Both the position numbers and the translations under genes were made by a program. A DNA stretch of 64,000 nt from Trifolium pratense (taxonomy: Eukaryota > Streptophyta > Magnoliopsida > Fabales > Fabaceae): positions 23,952,337 to 24,016,336 of the forward strand of contig NC_060064.1 in the NCBI RefSeq assembly GCF_020283565.1, read 5' to 3'. The notes under the pieces were generated by a model that had not been told where the DNA came from, did no database searches, and was given only the letters and a program-made list of their open reading frames with translations. This document shows positions 23,120 to 36,508 of this stretch, piece after piece (within the stretch, counting starts at the first letter, position 1; the number at the start of each line of letters is the position of its first letter).

Positions 23120-23290
23120 GAGGAGGGAATAGGCCAGACCGGCCTACATGGCCTTAAGGCCTAGCCTACATAGGCTCAGGCCAAAGGCTTTTTTATAAGC
23201 CTATTTAGTTAAATAGGTCAGACTGCAGGCTATTAAAAAAATATTTTAGCCTACTAGGCCGGCCTATTTAAGTTAATATGAATAATATTT
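23120..23290. repeat. AGGCC-rich palindromic repeat
   Basis: AGGCCAGACCGGCCTACA, AAGGCCTAGCCTACATAGGC and CTACTAGGCCGGCCTATTT are overlapping palindromes built on AGGCC/GGCCT. Such blocks are the ends of an abundant legume repeat; only a fragment is visible. Confidence 0.5.
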
Positions 23291-23411
23291 TTATTACTAT
23301 TATTATTTATATATTAAAAATTTTACTTTGATTAAATTATAAATTTATTAACTTTTTAGTAGTTTAAGCTTATTAATCTACATTAGTTTCTCACATATAT
23401 ATATATATATA

Positions 23412-23688
23412 TACTCCCTCCGTCCCATATTATAAGCAAAAAAAATCACTTTTTCATGTCCCAAATTATAAGCAAAAAAAACTAACTTTTATCATTTTCA
23501 AAATAAACTTTTACTTAATTTACTCTCTCTCTTCTTTTCCCCATAATCAATAACCAATAAAAACTGTTTTTACATCTTCCCATGAAACTTATTTCAACAA
23601 ACACACAAAAAGTCAACCTTGAAATTATCATATTTTACTTTTCTTAATAAGTGTGAAATTTTTTTTTTTGCCTATATTATGGGACGGA

Positions 23689-23692
<4 letters not shown>
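23412..23692. mobile_element. Stowaway/Mariner-type MITE
   Basis: The ends ACTCCCTCCGTCCCATATTA and the inverse TATTATGGGACGGAGT are inserted in a TA run, so the duplicated target is TA. The inner arms repeat ATTATAAGCAAAAAAA. Length about 280 bp, no coding region. Confidence 0.85.
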
Positions 23693-23756
<64 letters not shown>

Positions 23757-24489
23757 ATAAAATTGTAATATGATAACAATATATAGTCAAAATCTCTAAG
23801 TCCATATCTTTAGAGCATCGACATTCTAAGTCCCAACTCGCAAACTTAGCTGACCAATCCAACACATTCATTACCTTCCCTTAGTATATGGAGAAGGAAA
23901 TCCGTCCAAGCAAGAGATCAGAGCTTCCCGATGAGAGAAAACATAGTCGCATGAGAGTGAAAATCAATATTATAAGACCATGAGAGTGAAAAGCAAGAGA
24001 TATGTGAATGCAAAATTAGCAATTTTTGCATACATATAAGTTGGTTTTCCTTGTTTCTATGTAGTCACTAAAAATTTAACAATTCAACAAAAATATCTAA
24101 ATAGTAGTTATATTATGCCGAGATACAGTGATGTTAAATGCCAAAGCATCATGAGACCCAAAAGAGTCAAATTTCAGAGTTGCTAATTCCTCTTTTATAT
24201 GCATCTGCATCATTAATCATCACCACAAGAGGAAAAAGTATTAGAACAAAAGTGAGAGACAATACTAGATGAATACACATTATACCTACTAAAATTAAAT
24301 GACCAAATTTAGACACCAAATAACCTGAATCCCTGTAACAATATATGCAATGTAAGGTCAGCACACAAATATACATCTATAACGCCGAAATTGTGTTACT
24401 GTAAGCAAATTCAGGACTTCTGGTATAACTTTGTATGCAACATGTTGGACCAAGTTTCAAATGTGAGGGAAGTTGGTAAAGAAATAAAC

Positions 24490-24583
24490 ACAAGTGTGAA
24501 CTAATTTTCCGGTGGTATATATTCTACCGAAAGATATATTTTTCAGTAATGTATTTTCTACTGAAAAATATCTTTTACTAGTG
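24490..24583. mobile_element. Probable right end of a CACTA element
   Basis: Read on the minus strand, the end is CACTAGTAAAAGATATTTTT, with a CACTA terminus. CAGTAGAAAATACATTACTG subterminal inverted motifs (TTTTTCAGTA / TACTGAAAAA) lie beside it. No matching left end was found in this window. Confidence 0.45.
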
Positions 24584-24694
24584 TTATTTTGTATGATTGA
24601 GCAATACGGGAAAGAAGAGCAATTCACGACATCTTTTGGACCTTGAACAAACCTGTTGGGTCACGAAAGGACAGCTGGGGGATTATCCATGTTA

Positions 24695-24850
24695 GGCTCG
24701 GAGCAATCATACAAGTGAGTTGGACACCACATAACCTTAAGTCATTAGGTTTATGGGTCCTCTCACTTATAAAATACTCAACCTCCACTTTTCCAAGCAA
24801 TGTGGGACTTAACTCACCTCACACTTGCCACAACAATGCTCAGGTCCTAT
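24695..24850. repeat. Dispersed repeat, copy also at 52725-52870
   Basis: CAAGTGAGTTGGACA(C/A)CAC, TTAGGTTTATGGGTCCTC, CAACCTCCACTTTTCCAAGC and GACTTAACTCACCTCACACT recur in order at 52.7 kb. Element class is unknown; it may be an LTR fragment. Confidence 0.6.
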
Positions 24851-25019
24851 CTGTTTCAATTCAATTCGATCAACTTCCAGTCTGTTCCGCTACATAAAGA
24901 CTCTGGCTATATATGTTTCGTTAGCATGAAAAATATTCAGTCTAATGCAGCCAAAGATACAACCCCCGAAGGAAAAATGAAATAAGAAAAGGAAATAAGA
25001 AAAGGAGAAAGCTCGCTAA

Positions 25020-25190
25020 GTTGAAAAACCCGAAAGGGCGGCTTAGGCAATAGAGAGCGTCCCGGTGGACCGAAAACCTGAAAAGGCGGTCCAGGCAAAA
25101 ATTAGGGGCATCAAAAAAGGAAATATAATCCCGGTGGACTGAAAACTCGAAAGAGCGGTCTAGGCAAAAGTTAGGGATGTTCAAAAAGTA
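25020..25190. repeat. Tandem repeat, 2-3 units of about 75 bp
   Basis: CGGTGGACCGAAAACCTGAA and CGGTGGACTGAAAACTCGAA each lead into AGGCGGTCCAGGCAAAA / AGCGGTCTAGGCAAAA and TTAGGG. A third, partial unit (CGAAAGGGCGGCTTAGGC) lies at the left. It immediately follows the 3' end of the LINE remnant. Confidence 0.7.
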
Positions 25191-25199
25191 TAGAAGGGG

Positions 25200-26077
25200 T
25201 AAAATGAGCTGAAGCAAAGGGCAAATCCTCTCCATCCTTTCAAGATGATCAAGTAAACCCTGTAAAACATCAGCAATTGGTCAAAGGCAGGTGTAATTGT
25301 ATTCGCTTGTCGCCTAATAGACTTCACCTCAAAGTCAAAACGTAAAGACAACATACATCTAATCTTATTAATAATAATGTTAAACTCAGACACACCGGTG
25401 TACACTCCATGAATGGCATCTGCTACACATTTGGCATCAGTTTCAAAAATTACATTGGAGAGTCCTCTTTGTTCCACTTGTTTCATTGCTTCATATAAAG
25501 CTAGTGCCTCTCCTTCAATGATAGAAACTGTTCTCTGTATCCAAGAGCTCCCTGCTAGCACAAACCTTCCCATGTTATCTCTTATGCACTAGCCTGCCGT
25601 TGTTTTCCCATTCTCATGATAAAACCCCGTGTCAACATTGCATTTGTACCACCCTTGAGCTAGTCGTTGCCACTGTGTTATTTGTTGCTGCTGTTCTGCT
25701 TGAACATTGCTGTTTCGGGCCACTTGGACAGCATCCCATTCACTCCATAAACACATTGCCTTCACACCTAACTGTTGTCCCGTTTCTTTTGTTTGGTTCC
25801 AAACCGCGCTATTGTGATTGTTCCGCAACACCCACATTAGCATTGCAACATTTCTGGCCGTGTTCTTGTTCGTCTCGCTGCATATGTGCATAATGCACTC
25901 TCTTGTCGTGGTAAAACTCTGCATATGCTGTGAAATAATCGGTGTTAAGCCTGCTGCCTGCCATGCGCTTCTGCTGTCGTTACAGTCGAAAAAACTATGC
26001 CTCTCGGTTTCAATTTCGTGCTCACATATAGGACAGGTATCAATTGAAAATAAATGAGATTGTACTCCAGGTATCAA
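25200..26077 (-). pseudogene. LINE remnant: zf-RVT and RNase H domains
   Basis: The minus-strand frame begins with a zf-RVT zinc-finger segment (TCPICEHEIETERHSFFDCN). It passes through a linker and reaches an RNase H-like domain (WYKCNVDTGFY...GRFVLAGSSWIQ...IIEGEALALYEAMKQ...NVIFETDAKCVADAI). One in-frame TAG at 25589-25591 splits it between HENGKTTAG and CIRDNMGRF; otherwise the frame is continuous, so decay is recent or slight. Reverse transcriptase is missing on the 5' side. Confidence 0.8.
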
Positions 26078-26164
26078 TTAGTTGCATGTTTAATTATGAC
26101 TAGAACTAGTAGTGATACACAGTTGCTCCGTGCAATTAATCGCAGATGAATAAAATAAAAGATT

Positions 26165-27434
26165 CTATATGTAGCCTGGGCACAGAAGAAGGCTGAGCGT
26201 GAGCATATCTTGCACCAGCAGTTCGAAGAGAAACAAAAGGAACAAGTCTTGAAATATAAGGTAACTTTTTTACTACTCCTATATTTAACCATCCATTTTC
26301 TCTTCAGTTGTCTTAGAGTATCATCATTTAACTTCCAGGGGTCAAACGTTTATGTGAAGACTTCACTCTAAGAAGAAGGACTCCTCATCGATGGATGAAA
26401 GAGCTAAGAAAACTTATGTAAGTGTATTAAGTGGACGTCACATAACTTTGATTTTTATTTGATTTGCTTCAAATAATGTATTTAAGTTTCATATTGTTTA
26501 ATGTTGTTATGATCTTTTGATAATTGTAATATTGTTAAGTTAGTATGTGTGGACATGCAATGCACATTTTTGGTATAAAAACTTTATTTATGTGTTCTCT
26601 CAACTATTATCATGCTCATTGTGTTAGGTATCTAGGGAGTTTGTGTTGAAGGTTTGTTTGATATGGTTAGGTTTATATTTTGGCTAGTAAATTTAATTTA
26701 TACTTGAGATTGTGGACTTTTTGTTAGTTATCTAATGTTAATTTTTTTCAGGGATCATGACACTTGCTTAAACAAATGTGTTAGGCAATGTCTGCTTCCA
26801 CAATTAAACCACTTGATAAAACCTCTCACTTCTCTGCATAGAGCCATTCCCCATTGTAAAATGTTCTTCCAACATAAAGTAATTTTTTGAGTGTTCATAT
26901 TTGCTTAAATCTATTTCTTAGAACTGCTTAGTACTTGATTGTTTTGTTGCTTAATCTTTAATTATTTATACTATTTATTTTATTGTCTGATATACAACTT
27001 ACAAGTAGTGGTAGATTGAAATATCAATGATGTGTTTGCAAATTTGAAAAGGAATCATTTCAAGAGAAGGTAAAACATGTCTCCCAAGTAGGGGAGGCAT
27101 CTGGTAGTGGCACCAAAGAGGTTGACGCTGCAACTCGGTTAAAATTATGGGCCGAATCTGCTGGGTTAAGAACCGGGGACTTCTCTATGGTGTCGGCGAC
27201 ATGTCCAAGCATTACAAGCCAGGTGTTTCCTCTCTGACCCAAGCATATAGTACTCAGGTTGCAACTAATTCCTCTGCTGAGATAGCTGCACAGATGGAAG
27301 CAGTTCTGCAGAGAGCAAATGCTGCAGAGGATGATGCTCGATTTGCACGGGAGGAAAGTCAAAGAGCAAATCAGCGCACAAAGAATTTAGAGAGACAAGT
27401 GAAGAAATTGGCGCAAAGTGTTTCTTTCTTATAG
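26165..27434 (+). pseudogene. En/Spm (Ptta)-related transposon protein remnant
   Basis: An exon-like piece at about 26176-26250 reads AQKKAEREHILHQQFEEKQK and ends at a GT donor. After an AT-rich stretch, 27060-27434 reads GSGTKEVDAATRLKLWAESA. It then shifts frame into KNRGLLYGVGDMSKHYKPGV and an Arg/Glu-rich coiled coil (ARFAREESQRANQRTKNLER). The KEVD.ATRLK.W...G..YG.GD order is that of the plant Ptta/En-Spm family. At least one frameshift (near 27155) and stops between pieces make it a pseudogene. Confidence 0.65.
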
Positions 27435-27621
27435 TGAAGTTTCAGTACAAACTTACTATTTTAAACTTCTTAACATATGCAAATTTAGACATGATTGAAA
27501 AACTCTATTATTAATACGTAGTATATCAATAACTCTAATGATCATTTTACAATTTTCTTAGATGTGATTAACTTTGTCGCTTGAAATCACGATATCAATT
27601 TCTTACCACTGACCTAACATA

Positions 27622-27912
27622 TTACGAAGGAGGATAACATGTACAAAAAAGGTTAAAAAAGCATTTTGCAACATAAGGAGTTAAACAAACAACATAAAAG
27701 CATTCATGATCCTCCGTGCAAAATCTATACGTTGCTGTGATACAAAAAAACAATATGAAACAAATATTACTATAAGGGTTCAAATATTTTGTATAAGATA
27801 ATCAAAGAAAGTTTGAAAGGATACGAAATGGTTTACCACTAACGTCAGTTACAACAAGAAACAAGGAAATAAAAAAGAATGTTAAATAAACAAACTTAAT
27901 ATTTTCAGCCAT
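27622..27912 (-). CDS. NCR peptide precursor (isolated copy)
   Basis: Two exons on the minus strand, 27912-27837 (76 nt) and 27734-27622 (113 nt), are joined over a 102-bp GT-AG intron (G|GTAAAC ... ATCACAG|CA). They encode 62 residues. Exon 1 is the standard NCR signal peptide, MAENIKFVYLTFFFISLFLV with VTDV after it. The mature part has six cysteines in the order C-TEDHE-C-FYVV-C-LTPYVAK-C-FFNLF-C-T-C. NCR peptides are secreted into symbiosomes and drive terminal differentiation of rhizobia in nodule cells (established for the family). Predicted mature charge is about neutral to -1, so this is not a strongly cationic antimicrobial-type member. The promoter matches the cluster 20 kb downstream. 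No defects were seen. Confidence 0.88.
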
Positions 27913-28180
27913 AATTTTTTTTACAAAGCTTGCTATAGATAGCAATTTATTGATCAGTTTATGTTGTAAAAGTTCTGAGTTTTGTTTATTTGTTTAAATA
28001 AATATTTTTGGCACTTATAGATCTTCAATAAACCATTTTATAATTAATAATTATAATTATAAAATGTGTTGTTGTTAATCAATTTGCCTATTTAGCTAGC
28101 TCAATAGCAATAGGGAAACATTATATTATTATTTTTCTATAGCATTTCATGACAGATAGGGGCAAAAAATAGAAAGTGCA
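27913..28180 (-). promoter_or_regulatory. NCR-type promoter of the 27.6-kb gene
   Basis: Read towards the gene, the order is GAAGATCTATAAGTGCC, then AACAAATAAACAAAAC, then CTTTTACAACATAAAC and TGATCAATAAATTG. The same blocks in the same order precede the NCR genes at 48.3, 49.6, 56.6 and 57.9 kb. Distal matches (TTGCCTATTTAGCTAGCTCAAT; ATAGGGGCAAAAAATAGAAA, given in + sense) extend to about 270 bp. Confidence 0.75.
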
Positions 28181-28577
28181 AAATGTGTTTTTCATCCTTC
28201 AAATATTAGCGAATTTTTTAAGTTCTAGTCCTTGAAGAAAAAAAACGTCTGTTTTATCCTGTAAAATTTAAACCCATTGATTTTCGTCCCTCATTAATCT
28301 TGTCATTATATTAGACTGTGACATATGGTTTGGCTGACACCGTGTTCAAGAGAGCCTGACTAGGCAAGGTTTTGATGAATCATCATAAATAAATTATTTT
28401 AATTAATTTTGTTAGGGACTAAAACAAAAATGAGAAAAAAAATTGTTTCATTCATCTCTTCAACCCAATTTTTATCTATCTTCATCTTCATCAACTCAAT
28501 ATTCATCCATCTTCAACCTAAAACCCAGAATTTCATCAATAAAAAATCTCATATTCATAAAAAAACTATTTAAAAAA

Positions 28578-31062
<2,485 letters not shown>

Positions 31063-31063
31063 A

Positions 31064-33205
31064 ATTACACTTAATGGATGACAACAAGATGTGCCGCTAT
31101 CAATCCCTTAAACCTATTTTAAGGTCTTTCTTGTCTTAGATTGTGACTTCATCCCTTTGCCCCAAATTTTATATTAACAAAAGAAAAAGAAAAGAAAAAT
31201 ATAATTATTATTTGAAATTGAAGTACCAGATCAACATTGGTCTCCACTTAATCAATATTCTAAAATGATCCTCATAATTATTAAATGTTAATATCAAGGT
31301 TTCGCTACCTCTCTATAATATTACATTTTGTAAGAATAGTTATTATTTTAATTTTTTCTACAAAAAATAGATATTTTTAGTCCTCAAAATAGTCCTAATA
31401 AAATGTAAATAGAGACTAAAAATAAATATTTTTTAAAAAATTAATTCTAAAAGCTCTTAATTTTCTAGAGACTAAAACATACTACTACATTATAAAAACT
31501 TAATTGTCTATTAGTAAACGTTTTCCCATGTATGACACATGATAGATAATTAGTTTTCGTCTCTAGTTATAAGACTATGTTTGACCACTACACGCACGCT
31601 AATGTATAATTTTGACCACTAATATATTTAATTGTTTATTAGTAAAAATTATAAAAACTTAATATTTTGAAAATACTCATCAAAACAAATTGGACAAGAT
31701 CTTACTTGCTAATATTTACACTTATATATTATTAAAAAAATACGATCAAAACAAAGTAAATGAATAATACATTTTTGTCAAACAGAATCTTATAATTAGG
31801 AACAGAGGTAGTAGGAGATATTCAAGAATAACTGTGTTGGGTTGGATTTTCCATACATGCAATTCAAGAACAGCATATAACCTTTGAATGGAGAGGAATT
31901 TAGCACGAATTAGAGAGGGATTGGAGAGGATTAGGGCTGAAACTTAACTTACCTTGAAGCTTGAGGTGTGAGGGACTTAATTATGTACGTGCTTGCATCT
32001 GAAATTTATGAAGTAAAAGAATTGATTCTTAGAGAAAGAAAGAACAGAGCACGATTGGGAGAGGTAAAAGGAGTATTTGATGAGTTTGACTTACTACCCT
32101 TAATTAGCAAACAAGACCTAAGGAACACCTCAGAAAAAAGAGTGAAAAGAGTGTGAGGAATTAATGAAGCCTCTGACTTGTGTTTCTCAGAAAAATGAAA
32201 ATGACTTGAGGTCTTGGTGTTGGTATAAGGACATGGCAGGGTGGGGACTAAATTTTGAATAAAGAGTTCTCATTGGTTCTATTCTATTTTACATTATTTC
32301 TGTTACTAAAAAGTCTCTGATTGTATAATTCTACTGGTTAAGAAAATGGGGATGTTGTTACAAAGGATGCTGATTGTGATTTCTTTTTTTTGCATAAATT
32401 CATATGTTCCAAAATGCATTGGTGAAACATGTAAATGTGCTCCTTAATCCCTAATGATAAAATGCAAAACAATAGTAGCATATATTGATATTATAACCTC
32501 AAGCGATCGATGAAGTTAAATCTCATCTAGGACAATTTATTTCCATATATAAGACCCTATAATTTTTCAGCTAATACTGTATATATTTGTGTCTTCCTGA
32601 ATCATGAATTCAGTTTTCATCTATAAGATGGCTCAGGCTATAATCAAGTTTTACTATTTTGGATTTTTTGGACAGAGAGATATTTTCTCAAAATTTTATG
32701 TTCAATATTTTGTGCATGGTGAATATCTTTAGAATCATCATGTTTTCGGCTTATACATGAACTATAATTTAAAGTTATTGTCGATGAAATTTTGAAGGAT
32801 AAAATCTACTTGATTGTGAATGTGTTATTATTAATTTTTATATATGATGAGGTTTTGTCTCATGTACTGAAATCTCGTGACCTATAAGCTACAGAATTGT
32901 TGTATAATTTTGTGCCTGCCCAATGGTTTCCACTGAATAGGCTTTTGGTTAATTTCCAATTCATATGAACACTACGGTTTGATGATATTTTATTGACTTT
33001 GGTAATAGTTTTCATTGAACTGATAGTTATGGAACATGTACAAGCCCTCTTGTTGAATCATGTTGTTTCACGTTATTTTATTTTGTGAACCTTAAATAGT
33101 GATTCTGGACACATATATGAATTTTTTTATATTGTTCCGATTGCAAACATGCACTCACCAATTACCATATGGTATTTTATATTAATTTATTTGAGAATTA
33201 TTTAA
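31064..33205. other. No gene recognised
   Basis: AT-rich DNA with scattered stops in all frames. A 62-codon frame at 31968-32156 has no recognisable domain, and its purine-rich composition (GAGAGGATTAGGG and similar) is not convincing as protein. No terminal repeats or tandem arrays were noticed. Confidence 0.5.
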
Positions 33206-33208
33206 TGG

Positions 33209-33298
33209 TAAATTCTTCGGTACACATATTACGTGGATATGTACCGGTACACCGCTGAGGTGGTTAACAAGTGGCAAACATTTAATGCAGATTTTATT
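33209..33298. repeat. Dispersed 90-bp repeat R, copy 1
   Basis: TTCTTCGGTACACATATTAC, GTGGATATGTACCGGTACAC and GTGGTTAACAAGTGGCAAAC are all repeated almost perfectly at 36418-36508. A third, diverged copy lies at 34957-35012. Confidence 0.8.
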
Positions 33299-34918
33299 TC
33301 TATATTAAATTTTCTATTTTAAGCACTACCTTTTAATATTTGCAAATATATCCTTTACATAAATATAATCATCAATCATGTTCCACAATAAATCAAGACA
33401 TGCATCAAATCTTTGAACCTAGTTTTTTTTTTTACAAGATTCAAATATTTTTATTCATAAATTATCAAAATTAAATGTGTTTCCTTCAATTTTTTTACCG
33501 TTTGATTAAAATGTGCGTCCTTATGTATCCTTCAAATATTTTAATTCATGGGTCATTAAAATGTGTAGCCTTATGTATCCTTCAAATTATTTTTTAATTT
33601 ATTAGTTTATAAAATTTATTATTTATTTATCGTTTAACCATACATTTACTTTTTTTGTACAAAAAAAAACTTATAATTTTTAATGTATATCTATTTTATT
33701 GTAATACGGTTAATTTTTAGTGATTCGTAATATTTTATAGGATTAAATAATTTTTTAGTCTCTGTAAAATTATTAAATTTAATTTTCAGCTTCATAAAAA
33801 AATATCATATTTTCATCCCTACTAAACTTTTATGCATGCAATTTTAGTGATGTTGTTAAGTTGATTATCATTCTTTTGCAAATATGTATAGAGCATTATA
33901 AAAAGTTTGTCCAAAAATAAGGAGCTCAAAATTTGAATTTTATGTCAAAATATTCATTACTTTTATCTTGATATTTTGATGTAAAAATGTCATATTTAAT
34001 TCATAGTCATTTTGAAAAATGCTAAAGTTTTGCGAATGAACTTTTTATATTGTTCTATCCTAGACATGCTTGATTATCGAAATTTAAATTCATGAGTTAT
34101 TGTAGGTCTAATTAGGCAATATTGAATGACTTGATTGAAAAAATTTGAATTTCTTAATGAAAGTAAGTATAATTAGCTAGGTTTACATATGAACTATGTT
34201 TACAAGAGTATTGAAGGGTTTGACCTAGAAATTTGTATTTCTTTAGTCATAATCAACATTATTAGTTGAGACTTAGCAATGATTTCATATGAATTAACTT
34301 TCTTAAGTCATAGTTAATCTAATTAGTTGAGGCTTAATTGTATGATCACCGAAGGCTTCGAAAATATGTACATTACGTGAATAAAACAAGTTTCGAGCCA
34401 TGCATCAAAGATATTTCAAGAAGACTAAGCGGGCGCACCAATTTAGTTTGGTCAATTTAGTTCCTTGGTTCTTACCGATAGAATTGGTAGAGACTTAATA
34501 ATTTTGCTCCTGGTAATTAGGTTTTTTGAGTAACTGTTAATCAAACTAGTTAATATCGAGCCTTTATATTGCCAAAAATTTGAATTCTATGTGTCTCATT
34601 CCAATTAAGTGGAATTGAATTATTTGAGATAAAATTTGATTTTCTTAGTCACCATCGGTAGAATTATTTTTTTGAAAAATCACAATCAGTAGAATTTGTT
34701 GAGACTTAATTGTCCTTTCAAAAATAAGTTATTCCAAACATGCACTTAAAAGGTCGTAATTTTGTAAAGATTAAAAATTTATTCAATAAAAAAAAGTTAA
34801 ATAAAAATTAACCCGACATATTTAAACCATTGATCATATTTTTTTTTTTTTGGGTTGCCCCATTGATCATACATTGACAAACCATAATACATACCAACAA
34901 GACAAATCATAATTTTTT

Positions 34919-35196
34919 TAAATAAACCTGTTTGTTGCCATAAAAATAAAATAAGGTGAACACTCCGGTACACATATTATGTGGACATGTATCGGTACAC
35001 CGTTGATATGTATAATTATAATTGGTCCACTTATAATGATAATTTAACATGTCATTTCAAACTTATTTAAACATGAGTTTTCTAAATTACTATCTTAATT
35101 TACAAAAATTTTAAAATGACACCAAGAGGAATAATTGTAATTTAGAAATCTTAAAACATGTTTCAGTAATTTCAAAAAAAGATCAAAACATATTTC

Positions 35197-35230
<34 letters not shown>

Positions 35231-36415
35231 GTGTTCTATCTTCTTTGTTCTATGTTCTTCAATTTTTGCTTCATCCCGGCGGCGCCGTCTCTCTCCACGG
35301 AATGTTTCTTCTTCCATCATCTTCCACTACCGAAATAATGCTTTTAGGAATATTTTTTTTTGTCTCTCTTCTCTGCTCTTTAGTTTTTTATTTGTAGGTT
35401 TTATCTTTCACGGACGAAATAATGTTTTTTAGGGTTTTTCTTGTCTTTCTTCCCTGTTCTTTAATCTTCTATTTTTAGGGTTTTTCAACATTTGGGGAAA
35501 TTGGACTTTTCTCTCTTCTTTTTTTGTTTGTTTTTGTTTTTGATAATCTACTTTTCTCTCTTGTTAGTTTCACTTGGTTTTGTAAAGGGAAGCTTCGTTG
35601 CATCACATGCTCTCACCAAAATCACGTGTGTTTAACATAGAACCACACTCGTGTTGCCGCTATAACCTGACTTCTCGTTGTGATCTGCTTCCTCTCACTC
35701 AGGTACATCCATCGTCACGCCGCTGCCGCCACCAACCTTGCGTGAGTATTCAAAATTATGTGTAGAATTACATGTAGCTACATCATTAAAATTTTGTTTT
35801 ATCTTAAGTGGGTTATGACTATGAGATAGCTTATCAAATTTGTAATGGTTGAATCAATGAATCTGTTTACTATTTTGTTGCAGAAAGTTATGATACGATG
35901 CAAATGTCATCCTTGATTCTTCTTTTATCTTTGTCATGCTTTTTAATGTTTTGGGACATCCTATAGTTTTTCATTGAATCAGTGATCCCCTTTTCCGCTG
36001 CTTGATGGACTGTGAAATTCACATCTTTCACAATCTGAAATGCAAAGAAGCAAATATTTATGTTAATAAAGATGATTCTGTCGGTTTCAATTTTAAATTT
36101 TTTTTTTATAAATGGACAGTTTCAACTTATTGTTGTCTTGAATGTTCATAATAGATCCTTATGTCATAAACATGTTTAGAAGGCTAGTATTTTGAAGAAA
36201 ATCAAATTGAAAGATGTTAATTTTTGTTTAGAAAGGTATAGTATTTTTGAAGAAAATCGAAGTTGAAAGATCTTCTAGTTTTTTGCTTATCGTGTGCGAC
36301 GGCGGAATGAAGTTAAGGATGTTGTTTTAGGTTTACGGTCTTTCAATTTCCATTTTTTATTTTAACAATATAAAATAAAAGATTACTATAAAATAATAAC
36401 AAACAGGTTTATTTT
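34919..36415. mobile_element. Possible TIR element bounded by AAATAAACCTGTTTGTT
   Basis: AAATAAACCTGTTTGTT at 34919-34935 is matched exactly by AACAAACAGGTTTATTT at 36399-36415. A repeat-R copy follows just inside the left end. The interior has a (TC)n tract (35197-35230) and CT-rich leader-like DNA with CGGCGGCGCCG, and GCCGCTGCCGCCACC near 35720. I see no frame that I can name. No target duplication was found, so the call is tentative. Confidence 0.45.
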
Positions 36416-36417
36416 AT

Positions 36418-36508
36418 GGTGAATTCTTCGGTACACATATTACGTGGATATGTACCGGTACACCGCTGAGGTGGTTAACAAGTGGCAAACATTTAATGCA
36501 GATTATTT
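36418..36508. repeat. Dispersed 90-bp repeat R, copy 2
   Basis: Near-identical to 33209-33298 (single changes such as GGTAAATTC/GGTGAATTC). The core is itself palindromic around ACGTGG: GGTACAC..GTACCGGTACACC. Confidence 0.8.

Noticed and set aside
31968..32156. 62-codon open frame
   Set aside because: No domain, no signal peptide, no supporting splice sites; length is expected by chance.
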